Positions 23,990 through 35,231 of a stretch of 35,354 nt of DNA are shown here, piece by piece (position 1 is the first letter of the stretch; every line of letters starts with the position of its first letter). Location of the stretch: assembly GCF_024199905.1 (NCBI RefSeq), contig NZ_JANAFB010000031.1, forward strand, positions 1 to 35,354. Direction: 5' to 3'. Made by a program: the position numbers and the translations under genes. Below the pieces are notes generated by a model that saw nothing but the letters and a program-made list of their open reading frames with translations, had not been told where the DNA came from and ran no database searches. Source of the stretch: Rothia santali. Its GTDB lineage: Bacteria > Actinomycetota > Actinomycetes > Actinomycetales > Micrococcaceae.

Positions 23990-25084
23990 ATGCTCATCGG
24001 GGTGCCCACGGAGATCAAGCCGAACGAACGTCGGGTCGGGCTGACCCCCGACAGCGTCCACGCCCTGGCCGACGCCGGCCACGAGGTCCTGGTCCAGGCG
24101 GGCGCGGGGGAGGGGACGGGCTTCCCCGACGCCGAGTACGTCGCCGCGGGCGGCACGCTCGCCGACCGCGACGAGGTGTGGGACCGCCCGGAGCTGGTCG
24201 TCAAGGTCAAGGAGCCCGTCGAGTCGGAGTTCCGGCACTTCCGCGAGGACCTCGCCCTCTTCGCCTACCTCCACCTCGCCGCCGCGCGCCCGCTCACCGA
24301 GGCGCTGCTGGGGGCGGGGATGCGCGCCATCGCCTACGAGACGGTCCGCGAGGGCCGCGCCCTGCCGCTGCTGGCGCCGATGTCCGAGATCGCCGGCCGC
24401 CTGGCCGCCCAGGCGGCGGCGCGGTACAGCTCGGTCCTCGAGGGCGGGCCGGGCATCCTGCTCGGCGGCGCGCCCGGCGTCGCCCCGGCGCGGGTCGTGG
24501 TGCTCGGCGGCGGCGTCGTCGGGACCCAGGCCGCGCAGCTGGCCCTGGGGCTGCGGGCCGAGGTCACGGTCCTCGACGCCTCCCTGCACCGCGTCCGCGA
24601 GCTCGACCAGCTGTTCGGCACCAGCGCGCGGGTGCTGGCCAGCAACCCGCGCACCATCGAGCGGGAGCTGGAGGGGGCGGACGTCGTCATCGGCTCGGTC
24701 CTGGTGCCCGGGGCGCGGGCGCCCAAGCTGGTGCGTCGCGAGCACCTCGCGCGGATGAAGCCGGGGGCGCTGCTGATCGACGTCGCGATCGACCAGGGCG
24801 GCTGCTTCGAGACCTCCCACCCGACCAGCTACGACGACCCCGTCTTCGAGCTCGATGGCGTCCGGCACTTCTGCGTGACCAACATGCCCGGCGCGGTGCC
24901 CCGGACCGCCACCGCGTCCCTCAACAACGCCACGCTGCCCTACGTCCTGCGCCTGGCCGAGGGGGTCGACGCCGCGCTGGCCGGCTCCGAGGGGCTCGCG
25001 GCCGGGGTGAACACCGCGGGAGGGCGCATCACCGCCCCCGGGGTGGCCGCGGCCTACGAGGAGCTGCCGAGCGCGGTCGGCTGA
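23990..25084 (+). CDS. ald: alanine dehydrogenase
   Basis: 364 residues, near the usual ~370. It interconverts L-alanine with pyruvate and ammonia using NAD. MLIGVPTEIKPNERRVGLTPDSV is the conserved start, LVVKVKEP (~71-78) carries the substrate-binding Lys, and YLHLAA (~93-98) the catalytic His. The Rossmann loop is VVVLGGGVVGTQAAQLA (~167-183). IDVAIDQGGCFETSHPTSY and TNMPGAVPRTATASLNNATLPY are family signatures, with the catalytic Asp in the latter region's surroundings. The ATG has AGGAGG 8 nt upstream. It stands alone. In many bacteria the enzyme supports use of alanine and redox balance at low oxygen; nothing in the window shows its control. Confidence 0.93.
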   Translation: MLIGVPTEIKPNERRVGLTPDSVHALADAGHEVLVQAGAGEGTGFPDAEYVAAGGTLADRDEVWDRPELVVKVKEPVESEFRHFREDLALFAYLHLAAARPLTEALLGAGMRAIAYETVREGRALPLLAPMSEIAGRLAAQAAARYSSVLEGGPGILLGGAPGVAPARVVVLGGGVVGTQAAQLALGLRAEVTVLDASLHRVRELDQLFGTSARVLASNPRTIERELEGADVVIGSVLVPGARAPKLVRREHLARMKPGALLIDVAIDQGGCFETSHPTSYDDPVFELDGVRHFCVTNMPGAVPRTATASLNNATLPYVLRLAEGVDAALAGSEGLAAGVNTAGGRITAPGVAAAYEELPSAVG

Positions 25085-25212
25085 GGGCCGGCGGCCGCAC
25101 CCGGTCGAGGGCCCGCTGGGCGCGGCGTCGGTCGCTGCCCGAGAGGGCCCGCGGGCGGTGCGGCGCCGCCGGCAGGGGCGCCGCCGTCCCGTTCGCGCCA
25201 CGGGGTTCCCGC

Positions 25213-25261
25213 ACGTCAGCGCCGATTCGCCCTGACGTCGGCCCCGTGCGCCCCGTAGACT
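25213..25261 (+). promoter_or_regulatory. promoter of the DUF4870 gene with an inverted repeat over the -35
   Basis: CTGACG (25232-25237) and TAGACT (25256-25261) with 18-bp spacing form a plausible promoter. ACGTCAG (25213-25219) and CTGACGT (25232-25238) are perfect inverted 7-bp arms 12 bp apart; the right arm overlaps the -35, so a bound repressor or activator is possible. Confidence 0.45.
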
Positions 25262-25334
25262 GGAGGCGCAGGGCCACGTCGTCGCGCGCCCGCCGCGACG
25301 GCCCCGGCACCGGACCCAGACCCGAGGAGACCCG

Positions 25335-25745
25335 ATGACCGCCGACCCCAGGACCATGGACGCCTACGGCAACCGCATCCCCCCGGACGCGCGGACCATG
25401 GCGATGCTCTCCCACCTCTCCTCGCTCGCCTCGCTGCTAATCTCGATCGGCTCCCTGAGCTTCCTCGGGCCCCTGATCTTCTGGCTGATCTACAAGGACA
25501 AGCCCGGCTACGCCTTCGTCCGGGCCTGCTCGGCGCAGGCGTTCAACTTCAACTTCACGATGTGGATCGTCAACGTCGCGGCGGGGCTCCTCGCGATCGT
25601 GACCTTCGGGCTCGGGTTCATCGTCGCCGGGCCCATCTGGGCCATCACCGGCATCATGATCATCGTCTTCCACATCGTCGGGGCGGTGAAGGCCAACAAC
25701 GGCGAGGTCTACCGCTACCCGCTGCAGACCAAGATCCTCACGTAG
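25335..25745 (+). CDS. DUF4870 family membrane protein
   Basis: 136 residues. RTMAMLSHLSSLASLL followed by LGPLIFWLIYKDKPGYAFVRACSAQAFNFNFTMWIV, then two long hydrophobic spans and HIVGAVKANNGEVYRYP near the end, match the DUF4870 (Tic20-like) family. Three to four transmembrane helices are visible: SLLISIGSLSFLGPLIFWLI, NFTMWIVNVAAGLLAIVTFG and FIVAGPIWAITGIMIIVFHIV. The function is unknown. GAGGAG lies 5 nt upstream of the ATG. The gene precedes purA on the same strand by ~100 bp, but purA seems to have its own -10. Confidence 0.88.
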   Translation: MTADPRTMDAYGNRIPPDARTMAMLSHLSSLASLLISIGSLSFLGPLIFWLIYKDKPGYAFVRACSAQAFNFNFTMWIVNVAAGLLAIVTFGLGFIVAGPIWAITGIMIIVFHIVGAVKANNGEVYRYPLQTKILT

Positions 25746-25847
25746 TCCACAGGCGCCCGGGCGTCCGATCCTGCGACCGGGTATCGTGGGACACGCTGCC
25801 CCTCGGCAACCCGGCGGGCACAGCGTCTTGAGGAGTGATAGTTCCAC

Positions 25848-27137
<1,290 letters not shown>

Positions 27138-27143
27138 CGACGC

Positions 27144-27188
27144 CGGCCGGGCGGCTCCGCGGCGCGCCGTCGCGGGGCCGCCCGGCCG
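27144..27188 (+). terminator. purA terminator hairpin
   Basis: Perfect 12-bp arms CGGCCGGGCGGC (27144-27155) and GCCGCCCGGCCG (27177-27188), 7 nt after the purA stop. The 21-nt loop can pair further (CCGCG with CGCGG). Confidence 0.55.
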
Positions 27189-27315
27189 CCGTCGCGGGGT
27201 CTGCCCGGCCCCACTGTCGCGAGCCCCCCGGGTCCCACCGCCGCGGAGCCCGCTCGGTCCCCCGTCCCGAACGCCCGGCCGCCCGCCGCACCCTCACCCC
27301 GCCCCGGAGCACCCC

Positions 27316-28296
27316 ATGCCCTTCCTCCTCACCGCGGCCTCCGACGCCGACGGCCGCTACCGCACGGTCGACTCGGCGTCGGCCGCCCTCGACGTCCTCG
27401 ACTCCGGCCGGGACGCCACGGTCTGCCTGGTCGCCCAGGACCCCACCGACGAGGAGGTGCGGGCCTGCGCCGAGCGCTTCGAGCTGCACGCCCTCGCGCT
27501 CGAGGACACCGCCCATTGGCGCCAGCGCCCCAAGCTGGAGCGCTACGGGGACACCCTCTTCGTGGTCCTGCGCCCCGCCCGGTACGACGAGGACGCCGAG
27601 CGCATGGAGTTCGGGGAGATCCACGCCTTCGTCGGCCCCGACTTCTTCATCGTCTTCACCGAGCACCCGGCCGGCTCCGAGCGGGTCGCCCACTGGATGC
27701 GCCGTGCCTTCAAGCGCCACCACCTGGACCCGCAGAACCCCCAGACGCTGCTGTACTTCCTGCTCGACGGCGTCGTGGACGAGTACGAGCCCATCCTGGA
27801 GTCGCTCGACGAGGACCTGGACGAGGTCGAGGAGCAGCTGTTCACCGGGCAGAACGCCTCGCAGCGGATCTACGAGATGTTCAACGAGGTCGTGAAGTTC
27901 CAGCGGGCTGCGCGGCCGCTGGGCTACATGCTCGAGCTGCTCATGCGCGGCAGCGAGAAGTACGGGGTCTCCGAGGAGCTGCACCGGCACTTCCGGGACG
28001 TCCGGGACCACGTGACCCGCGACGTCGAGCGCCTCGACGGGCTGCGCAGCGCCCTGCAGAACGCGCTGACCATCGAGTCGACGCTGGTGGGCCAGCGGCA
28101 GAACGACGCGATGAAGAAGCTCTCCGGATGGGCCGCGGTGCTGATCGCCCCGACGATCATCGCGGGGATCTACGGCATGAACTTCGACGACATGCCCGAG
28201 CTGGGCTGGCGCTACGGATACCCCTTCGCGCTCGGGCTGATGGTGACCACCAGCTTCGGCCTCTGGGTGGTGTTCAAGGTCAAGAAGTGGCTCTGA
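27316..28296 (+). CDS. corA: magnesium/cobalt transporter CorA family
   Basis: 326 residues. The selectivity motif YGMNF lies at residues 286-290, between the first transmembrane helix (WAAVLIAPTIIAGI) and the second (YPFALGLMVTTSFGLWVVF), with the usual basic end KVKKWL. A large N-terminal cytoplasmic domain includes LALEDTAHWRQRPKLERYGDTLFVVL and long helices with acidic stretches (DEYEPILESLDEDLDEVEEQLF) like the regulatory stalk helices of CorA. Homopentameric plasma-membrane channel for Mg2+; some relatives carry Co2+, Ni2+ or Zn2+. No ribosome binding site stands out before the ATG. Its own terminator is not obvious; a 14-bp palindrome lies 40 bp past the stop. Confidence 0.93.
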   Translation: MPFLLTAASDADGRYRTVDSASAALDVLDSGRDATVCLVAQDPTDEEVRACAERFELHALALEDTAHWRQRPKLERYGDTLFVVLRPARYDEDAERMEFGEIHAFVGPDFFIVFTEHPAGSERVAHWMRRAFKRHHLDPQNPQTLLYFLLDGVVDEYEPILESLDEDLDEVEEQLFTGQNASQRIYEMFNEVVKFQRAARPLGYMLELLMRGSEKYGVSEELHRHFRDVRDHVTRDVERLDGLRSALQNALTIESTLVGQRQNDAMKKLSGWAAVLIAPTIIAGIYGMNFDDMPELGWRYGYPFALGLMVTTSFGLWVVFKVKKWL

Positions 28297-28335
28297 CCTC
28301 GAAGAATAACGTGACGGGGAAACAATCCGCTCGGC

Positions 28336-28349
28336 GTTCGGCGCCGAAC
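28336..28349. promoter_or_regulatory. perfect 14-bp palindrome GTTCGGCGCCGAAC
   Basis: It lies between corA and the small secreted-protein gene, about 70 bp before the latter's start, in a locally A/T-richer stretch. It could be an operator; as RNA the stem would have too small a loop to be a good terminator. It has GTTC and GAAC in the opposite order to a LexA box. Confidence 0.4.
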
Positions 28350-28420
28350 ACACGATGAGAACCGCCCAGCCCCTCCCGGGGCCGGGCCGCCCGACCACCA
28401 TCGTGAAGGACGTGAATCCC

Positions 28421-28708
28421 GTGCAGAAGCCGAGCCGCGCCATGATCCCCGTGACCGCCCTGGCCCTCGCCCTCGGCGGCCTCGCCGCCGCACCCGCCGC
28501 CTCCGCCGCGCAGCCGACGTCGTCGACGCAGGCCGCGTCGACCCAGGCCGTGTCCCCGCAGAGCACGACGACCCGCGGCGCGACGACGCGGCCCGCCCCC
28601 TCCCTGACCCTGATCGACGGGCCGTTGGTCCAGGGTCCGCTGCTCACCGGCTCCCTCGTGGACCTGGGCGGCATCCTGAACGACCCGCGCTTCGGGCAGT
28701 TCCAGTGA
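28421..28708 (+). CDS. small secreted protein with signal peptide
   Basis: 95 residues from GTG at 28421, chosen because GAAGGA ends 10 nt upstream; a GTG at 28412 and an ATG at 28355 are also in frame but are less well placed. The N-terminus (QKPSRAMIPVTALALALG) is a Sec signal peptide: basic n-region, hydrophobic core, and a likely cut after AAPAASAA. The mature ~65 residues begin with a Thr/Ser/Gln/Ala-rich stretch (QPTSSTQAASTQAVSPQS), and end with a less biased LTLIDGPLVQGPLLTGSLVD and a C-terminal GQFQ. It has no Cys and no known domain. It lies just upstream of the NRPS on the same strand; whether they are functionally linked is unknown. Confidence 0.55.
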   Translation: MQKPSRAMIPVTALALALGGLAAAPAASAAQPTSSTQAASTQAVSPQSTTTRGATTRPAPSLTLIDGPLVQGPLLTGSLVDLGGILNDPRFGQFQ

Positions 28709-28709
28709 T

Positions 28710-28854
28710 CGGCTCCGGCTGACCCCCAGGCCCGGCTCCGGCTGACCCCGGGACCAGCCCCAGGGCTCGGCCCCGGCCGATCCCGGCCCCGGCCGATCCT
28801 GGCCCCGGCCGCTCCCAGGGCCGGCCGGCACCGGCGGCCACCCCGGCCGATCCC
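28710..28854. repeat. tandem short repeats in the NRPS leader
   Basis: CGGCTCCGGCTGACCCC occurs at 28710-28726 and 28733-28749. GGCCCCGGCCGATCC then occurs at 28769, 28785 and, with one change, 28801 (16-bp period); a related CCCCGGCCGATCCC lies at 28841-28854. The block fills most of the gap before the NRPS start and has no open gene. Confidence 0.7.
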
Positions 28855-28923
28855 GCAGCAGCAGGGCCCCGCCCCGCCGCCCGCTCACCGTCTCACCCCG
28901 CCTCCGACAGGAGTTCCTCCAGC

Positions 28924-31732
28924 ATGCCCGAAACCCGCCGCGACGTCGTTCCCTCCGCCTCCCCCGAGCGCCTCGAGCTGACCCCCGCCCAGCGCGGCAT
29001 CTGGTACGCCCAGCGGCTCGACGCCGAGAACCCGACCTACCAGATCGGGCAGTACCTGGAGCTGGACGGCCCGGTCGATCCCGGCCTCCTCGGCATCGCC
29101 ACCACCAAGATGGTGCGGGACATCGACTCCCTGTCGGCGCGCTTCGCGGAGGACCACGACGGCCCCTACGGCCTCGTGCACCGCCCGGAGCCCTCCGCGG
29201 ACCTCCTGGAGGTCGTGGACCTGCGGGACGAGGTGGACCAGAGCGCCGCACGCGAGCGCGCCCTGTCCCGGATGGACCGCGAGCTGGCCACGCCCCGGGA
29301 CATCGAGGGCGAGGGGCTCTTCGGGGCGGTGCTGTTCCGCCTCGCCGGGGATCGGTCCCTGTTCTTCCTCCGCGTCCACCACGTCATGCTGGACGGCTAC
29401 TCGGCCGTGATCGCCCTGCGGTACCTCGCCGGCGTCTACTCCGAGCTGCACCGCCGCGCCCCGCGGGGCATGCTCCTGCGGCCGCTCGCCGGCCTGGTGT
29501 CCCGCGTCGCGGACCGGCTGGACCCGCCCTTCCCCGGCCAGGAGGAGCTGCTCGGCGCGCTCGCCGGGTACGACGCCTCGGAGCAGAGCGCCCAGGACCG
29601 CCGGTTCTGGGAGGCCGAGCTGTCCGACGAGACGGTCGTGGACGGGCTCGAGGGCCTGCCCGGCGGCGCGGCGCGCGAGGTCGTGCGGTACGCGCGGCCC
29701 TTCGGCGCCGAGCAGGCCGCCCTGCTGCGGGAGCGCGGCCGGGACGTCGCCAAGGTCCTCGTGGGCGGCATCGGCCTCTACCTGTCCAAGATCACCGGCC
29801 AGGAGCGGGTCTCCCTGGGCCTGCCCGTGACCGCGCGCCGGGGGAAGGTCGCCAAGACCGCCCCCTCGATGCTGTCCAACATCCTGCCGCTGCGCCTCGA
29901 GGTCGCGCCGGGGGCCGACGTCGCGCAGGTCGTGCGGGACGCGGGCGCCACCCTGCGCGACGTCGTGCGCCACCAGCGCTTCCGCGTGCAGGACCTGCCC
30001 GGGGCGCCGCAGCACGCCGGGCCCTCCGTCAACCTGCTGCCGGTGATCGACGACCTCCGGCTGGGCCGCGCGAGGGGCACGGTCCGCATCCTCTCGACCG
30101 GGCCCGTGCACGACCTGTCCTTCGTCGTCTCGGGCCTGGACAGCGACGCCGCGGAGCCGACCCTCCAGCTCGAGGGCGACGCCGCCCTGCACACCCGCGA
30201 GAGCCTGGCCGAGCACGCCGACCGGCTCCTGGACCTCCTGGACCGGGTCCTCGCGGCCGACGCCGAGGCCAGCGTGGGCTCCCTGAGCGTCACGCGCCCG
30301 GCCGAGGTCGAGCCGCTGCTGGCCCAGGGCGCCGGACCGCACCGCCCCCTGGAGCCCGAGACCGTCCTGCAGTCCTTCGCCGCCGCGGCCGCCGAGCGCG
30401 CGGAGGCGACCGCCGTCGTCGCCGCGGACGGCACCCTGACCTTCGCCGAGCTGCACGAGGACTCCTCGCGCCTGGCGCACCACCTGCGCGGCCGCGGCGT
30501 CGGTCCGGGGGAGCGGGTGGCCGTGCGGATCGGCCGCAGCGCGAACCTCCCCCTGCTGGTGCTCGCCGTGCTCAAGGCCGGCGGGGCCTACGTGCCCCTG
30601 GACCCGGAGTACCCGGCCGACCGGGTCGCCGGGATGCTGGAGGACGCCGCCCCGCGGCTGCTGCTGACCGACTGCGAGCAGGCCGGGCGCGACCGGGCCG
30701 CCGGGGCCTCCTGGGAGGTCCCGACGCTGGCCGTGGACGCCGACACCGAGCAGGCCTGGCGCCGCTGCCCCGCCGACCCCGAGGGGCTGGCCGCCGCGTC
30801 GGGGGACGACGCCGCCTACGTGGTGTTCACCTCCGGCAGCACCGGGCGCCCCAAGGGCGTCAGCGTGGACCGCCTCGCCCTGCGCAACCTCTTCCAGCAC
30901 CACCGCGAGGAGCTCTTCGACCCCGCCGCCGAGCGGCTGGGCCGCCCCCTGCGGGTCGCGCACACCGCGGGCCTGTCCTTCGACGCCGCGTGGGACCCGC
31001 TGCTCTGGCTCTTCGCCGGCCACGAGCTGCACGTGATCGCCGACGACGTCCGCCGGGACCCCCAGCGCCTGGCCGAGGAGCTCGCCGACCGGCGGATCGA
31101 CTCCATCGAGACCACCCCGTCCTTCGCCGAGGCGCTGCTCGGGACCGGGCTGTTCGAGCGGCCCGGGCACCCCGGCGTCGTCGCGGTCGGCGGCGAGGCG
31201 GTCGACGCCGAGCTGTGGCGCCGCCTGGCCGCGCTGGAGGACGTGCACGCCGTGAACCTCTACGGCCCCACCGAGACCACCGTGGACAGCCTGATCGCCC
31301 GGATCGAGGCGGGCTCCGAGCCGCACATCGGCGACTCGGTCCGCAACAGCCGGCACTACGTCCTGGACTCCGGGCTGAACCCCGTGCCGGACCGCGCGGT
31401 CGGCGAGCTGTACCTCGCCGGGACCAACGTGGCCCAGGGCTACGTGGGCCAGGCGGGCAAGAGCTCCTCCAGCTTCATCGCCGACCCCTTCGCCGCGGAC
31501 GGCTCGCGCATGTACCGCACGGGCGACGTCGTCCGCCGGCGCCCCGACGGGTCCCTGCGGTTCCTCTCCCGCCTGGACGACCAGGTCAAGATCCGCGGGT
31601 ACCGGGTCGAGCTGGGTGAGGTCGAGGCCGCGCTGAGCCGGCAGGACGGCGTCGGCCGGGCCGCGGCCGAGGTCCGCGGCAGCGGCCCGGCGGCCCGGCT
31701 GATCGGGTACGTCACGGCCGGGGGCGGGGCGC
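28924..31732 (+). CDS. non-ribosomal peptide synthetase, module 1: condensation and adenylation domains (frame breaks at 31732)
   Basis: ATG at 28924 follows AGGAG by 10 nt. Residues ~15-450 are a condensation domain with active-site HHVMLDG (152-158). Its start ([13 protein letters not shown]), the [11 protein letters not shown] segment and the late [12 protein letters not shown] resemble the EntF condensation domain, which accepts an aryl-acyl starter. Residues ~460-935 are an adenylation domain: [11 protein letters not shown] (A3, from 635), FDAAWDP (A4, 686), NLYGPTETT (A5), GELYLAG, YRTGD (A7, from 864) and [12 protein letters not shown] (A8). Reading the specificity positions against GrsA by hand gives DADEAGLVDK; D239, E278 and D331 point to a basic residue such as ornithine, lysine or arginine. 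One extra base near 31732 ends this frame inside the last part of the adenylation domain; the open frame runs on falsely to 31956. The protein continues in the next frame. Confidence 0.85.
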
Positions 31733-34700
31733 ACCGGCGTCGCCGGCTCGGTGCGCGAGGCCCTGCGCCGGGAGCTGCCCGCCTACATGGTGCCGGCCTC
31801 CGTGGTGGAGCTCGCGGAGTTCCCGATGACCGCCAACGGCAAGCTGGACCGCCGCGCGCTGCCCTCCCCGGAGCGCGACGCCGCGGCCGACGCCTCCCAG
31901 CGCCCCCGCACCGAGGCGCAGCGCCGGGTGGCCGCGGCCTTCGCCGAGGCGCTTGAGCTCCCGGAGATCGGCGTCGACGAGGACTTCTTCGCCGCCGGCG
32001 GGCACTCGCTGCTGGCCACCCGGGTCGCCGCGCTGCTCTCCCGGGAGACCGGGCGCCGGGTCACGGTCCGCGACGTCTTCGAGCACCCCACGGCCGCGGC
32101 CCTGGCCGCCCGCCTGGGCGAGGAGGAGGGGGCCGACGACGCCGCCGCGCCGCTGGTCCCCGCGACCCGCCCGGACCCCCTCCCGGTCTCCCCGACCCAG
32201 CGCCGCCTGTGGTTCCTCAACCGCCTCGAGCCGGGCTCGGCCGCCTACAACATCCCCGTGGTCCTGCGGGTTGAGGGCGAGCTCGACGTCGCGGCCCTGC
32301 GGGAGGCGCTGGCCGACGTCGTCGCGCGCCACGAGCCGCTGCGCACCGTCTTCCCCTACCGGGACGGGGAGCCCGTCCAGCGGGTCCTCGACGCGGAGGA
32401 CGCACGGCCCCCGTTCACGGCCGTGGACGTGCCGGCCGAGCGCGTGGACGCCGTGGTCGAGCAGGAGGCCCTGCGCCCCTTCGACGTCACCGAGACCACC
32501 CCGCTCCGGGCGCTGCTGCTGCGCACCGGCGCCCGGAGCCGCACGCTCCTGGTCGTGATGCACCACATCGCGGCGGACGGCTGGTCCCTCGCGCCCTTCG
32601 CCCGGGACCTCTCCGCGGCCTACGCCGCGCGGCGGGACGGCCGCGAGCCCGCCTGGGAGCCGCTGCCGGTGGCCTACGCGGACTTCGCGCTGTGGCAGCG
32701 GCGCGAGCTCGGCGACCCGGAGCGGTCCGAGAGCCGCGCCGCCCGGCACGCCGCCTACTGGGCCGAGGCGCTGCGCGGCGCGCCGAGGAGATCGCGCTGC
32801 CCGGGACCGGTCCCGCGGCGCGGCCGACCCTCGGACCCGGCCCGGGCCGGGGTCGGCGAGCTGCTCCTGGAGCTCGACGCCGGCCGGCACGCGGCCCTGC
32901 GCCGGCTCGCCGCCGAGCACCGCGGCAGCCTGTTCATGGTCCTGCAGACCGCCCTCGCGGCGGCCCTGCGCCAGGAGGGCGCGGGCGACGACGTCGTCCT
33001 GGGCACCCCGGTGGCGGGCCGCGCCGACCCGCAGCTGGAGGACCTGGTCGGCTTCTTCGTCAACACCCTGGTCCTGCGGACCTCCCTCGAGCAGGATCCC
33101 ACCCTCGCCGAGGCCCTGGAGCGCGTGCGGACCGGGAACACCGAGGCGTACGCGCACGAGGAGCTGCCCTTCGACGCCGTCGTCGACGCCGTGCGCCCGG
33201 CCCGCGCCGCCGGCCGGCACCCGATCTTCCAGGTCATGCTGACCCTGCAGAACACCGCGCCCGCGGTCCTGGAGCTGCCGGGCGCCCGGGTGACCGTGCC
33301 CCCGCAGACCACGAGCGCCGGGGTGAAGGCCGACCTCATGGTCGACGTCCGCACCCCCGCCGGGGACGACGGCCCGCTCGAGGCCGTCCTGGCCTACGAC
33401 CGCGCCCTGTTCGACCCCGCGACCGCCGAGCGGATGCTCGGCTCGCTGGACCGGATGCTGCGCGCCCTGGAGGAGGACCCGGGCCGGCGGCTCTCGGAGA
33501 TCCCCGCGATGGACCCGGAGACCGCCCGCGCGGTCGAGGAGCACGCCCGAGGCGGCGAGGCCGAGGTCCGCGGGACCGTCCTGGACCGCCTCGCCCGGAC
33601 CGCGGCGGAGCACCCCGAGCGGGCCGCGCTCGAGGACGCCGAGGGGGTCCGCGGCTTCGCCGAGCTCGGGGCCGAGGTCGAGCGGATCGCGCGGGCCCTG
33701 GCCGCGCGCGGCGTGGCGCCCGGGGACCGGGTCGCGCTCGGCCTGCCGCGCTCCGCGGCGACGCTCGCGGCGGTGCTCGGCGTGCTGCGCGCCGGTGCGG
33801 TCGCGGTGCCGCTGGACGTGGCGCACCCGGAGGCGCGCCTGGCCGACGTCCTCGCCGGCTCCGCGCCGCGGCTGCTGCTGACCGAGGCCGCCGGGGACTC
33901 CCCGGGCCTCGCCGGGCTGCTGCGGGAGCGCGGCGCCGCGGAGCCCGCGCGCACGACGCCGGGTGAGCTGGGGGAGGCCGGGCCCGACGTCGTGCTCCCG
34001 CCCCTGCCGGGGCCGCAGGACGTGGCCTACCTGGTGTACACCTCGGGGACCACGGGCACGCCCAAGGGGGTGCAGGTGCCCCACGGGGCGCTGGCCAACG
34101 TGCTCGCCCACCACGAGGCGCGGCTGATCGGCCCCGCGCACCGGGCCCTCGCGCCCCGCCCCGCGCGCATGCTGCACCTGACCGGGCTCGGCTTCGACGC
34201 CGCGTGGGACCCGATCCTCTGGCTCGTGGCCGGCACCACCCTGGTGCTCCCCGACGAGCGCACGCGGGTCGACGCCGAGGCGGTGGCCGGCGTCGTCGTC
34301 CGCGGCCTGCCCGGCGGGGCGGACGAGGGCGTGGACGTCCTCGAGACCACGCCCTCCTACGCCCGGCAGCTGCTGGCCGTGGGGCTGGAGGACGCGCTCG
34401 CCGACGCCGGCCGCGAGCTGACCCTGGCCGTGGGCGGCGAGGCGGTCGCGCCCGGCCTGTGGACCCGCCTGGCCGCCGCGCCCCGGATCACCGGGTGGAA
34501 CCTGTACGGGCCGAGCGAGTTCACGGTCGACTCGGTGCTCGGCCCGATCGAGGGCGAGCGGCCCTCGATCGGCCGCCCCGTCCCCAACGTGACCGCGCGC
34601 GTCCTGGACGCGGGCCTGGCCCCGGTGCCGCCCGGCGTCGAGGGCGAGCTGTACCTCTCCGGCCTGTCCGAGGCGCACGGCTACCGGGGGCGCCCCGGGG

Positions 34701-35230
34701 AGACCGCGGCGCGCTTCGTCGCGGACCCGCGGGGCGACGGGAGCCGGATGTACCGCACCGGCGACGTCGTGCGCCGCCGGCCCGACGGCGAGCTGGAGTT
34801 CGTCCGCCGCGCCGACGACCAGGTCAAGCTGCGCGGGTACCGGATCGAGCCCGCGGAGGTCGAGGCGGCCCTGGAGGCCGTGGACGGCGTCCGGACCGCC
34901 GTGGTCCGCGCCGTGGGCGGCAGCGGGACGGGGCACGACGCCGAGCGCCTGGTCGCCTGGGTGGTCGGCGAGACCGCGGGCGAGGACGTGCGCCGCGAGG
35001 CCGCGGCCGCCCTGCCCGGCTACATGGTCCCGGCGGTCGTCACCGTCGTGGAGTCCATCCCCCTGACGGCCAACGGCAAGGTCGACGCCGCCGCGCTGCC
35101 GGATCCCGTGGGGCCCGGGGGCGGGTCCCGGCGGTCCGGGACGCAGCGCGAGCGAGCCGTCGCCGCGATCATGGGCGAGGTCCTGGGCGCGCGGGAGGTG
35201 GGTCCCGACGACGACTTCTTCGCCCTGGGC
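31733..35230 (+). CDS. non-ribosomal peptide synthetase, continuation: T1-C2-A2-T2 (truncated at the junction)
   Basis: Frame 2 resumes with [19 protein letters not shown] and [10 protein letters not shown] (A10), ending domain A1. The first carrier domain has [11 protein letters not shown] with the phosphopantetheine Ser at 32006-32008. A second condensation domain holds HHIAADGWS (from 32561), the type that follows an L-residue; no epimerase domain lies between. About 66 bases (32785-32850) make sense only one frame over ([16 protein letters not shown]), a compensated pair of single-base shifts. The second adenylation domain has [11 protein letters not shown] (34036 on), [36 protein letters not shown] and [10 protein letters not shown], with the same hand-read code DADEAGLVDK. 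The second carrier starts DDDFFALGG, then the sequence jumps into an acetate kinase frame before its Ser. No thioesterase or tailoring gene is visible. Confidence 0.82.
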
Positions 35231-35231
35231 G

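Noticed and set aside
28336-28349. Second LexA box
   Set aside because: GTTCGGCGCCGAAC has the half-sites in the reverse order to CGAAC-N4-GTTCG.
28885-31734. 949-codon minus-strand open frame opposite the first NRPS module
   Set aside because: Same kind of mirror frame; no motif, and the opposite strand carries complete condensation and adenylation signatures.
31712-34936. 1074-codon minus-strand open frame opposite the second NRPS module
   Set aside because: It is antisense to clear NRPS motifs and made of Gly/Ala/Val/Arg/Leu-rich sequence, the usual mirror frame of a very high-GC gene.
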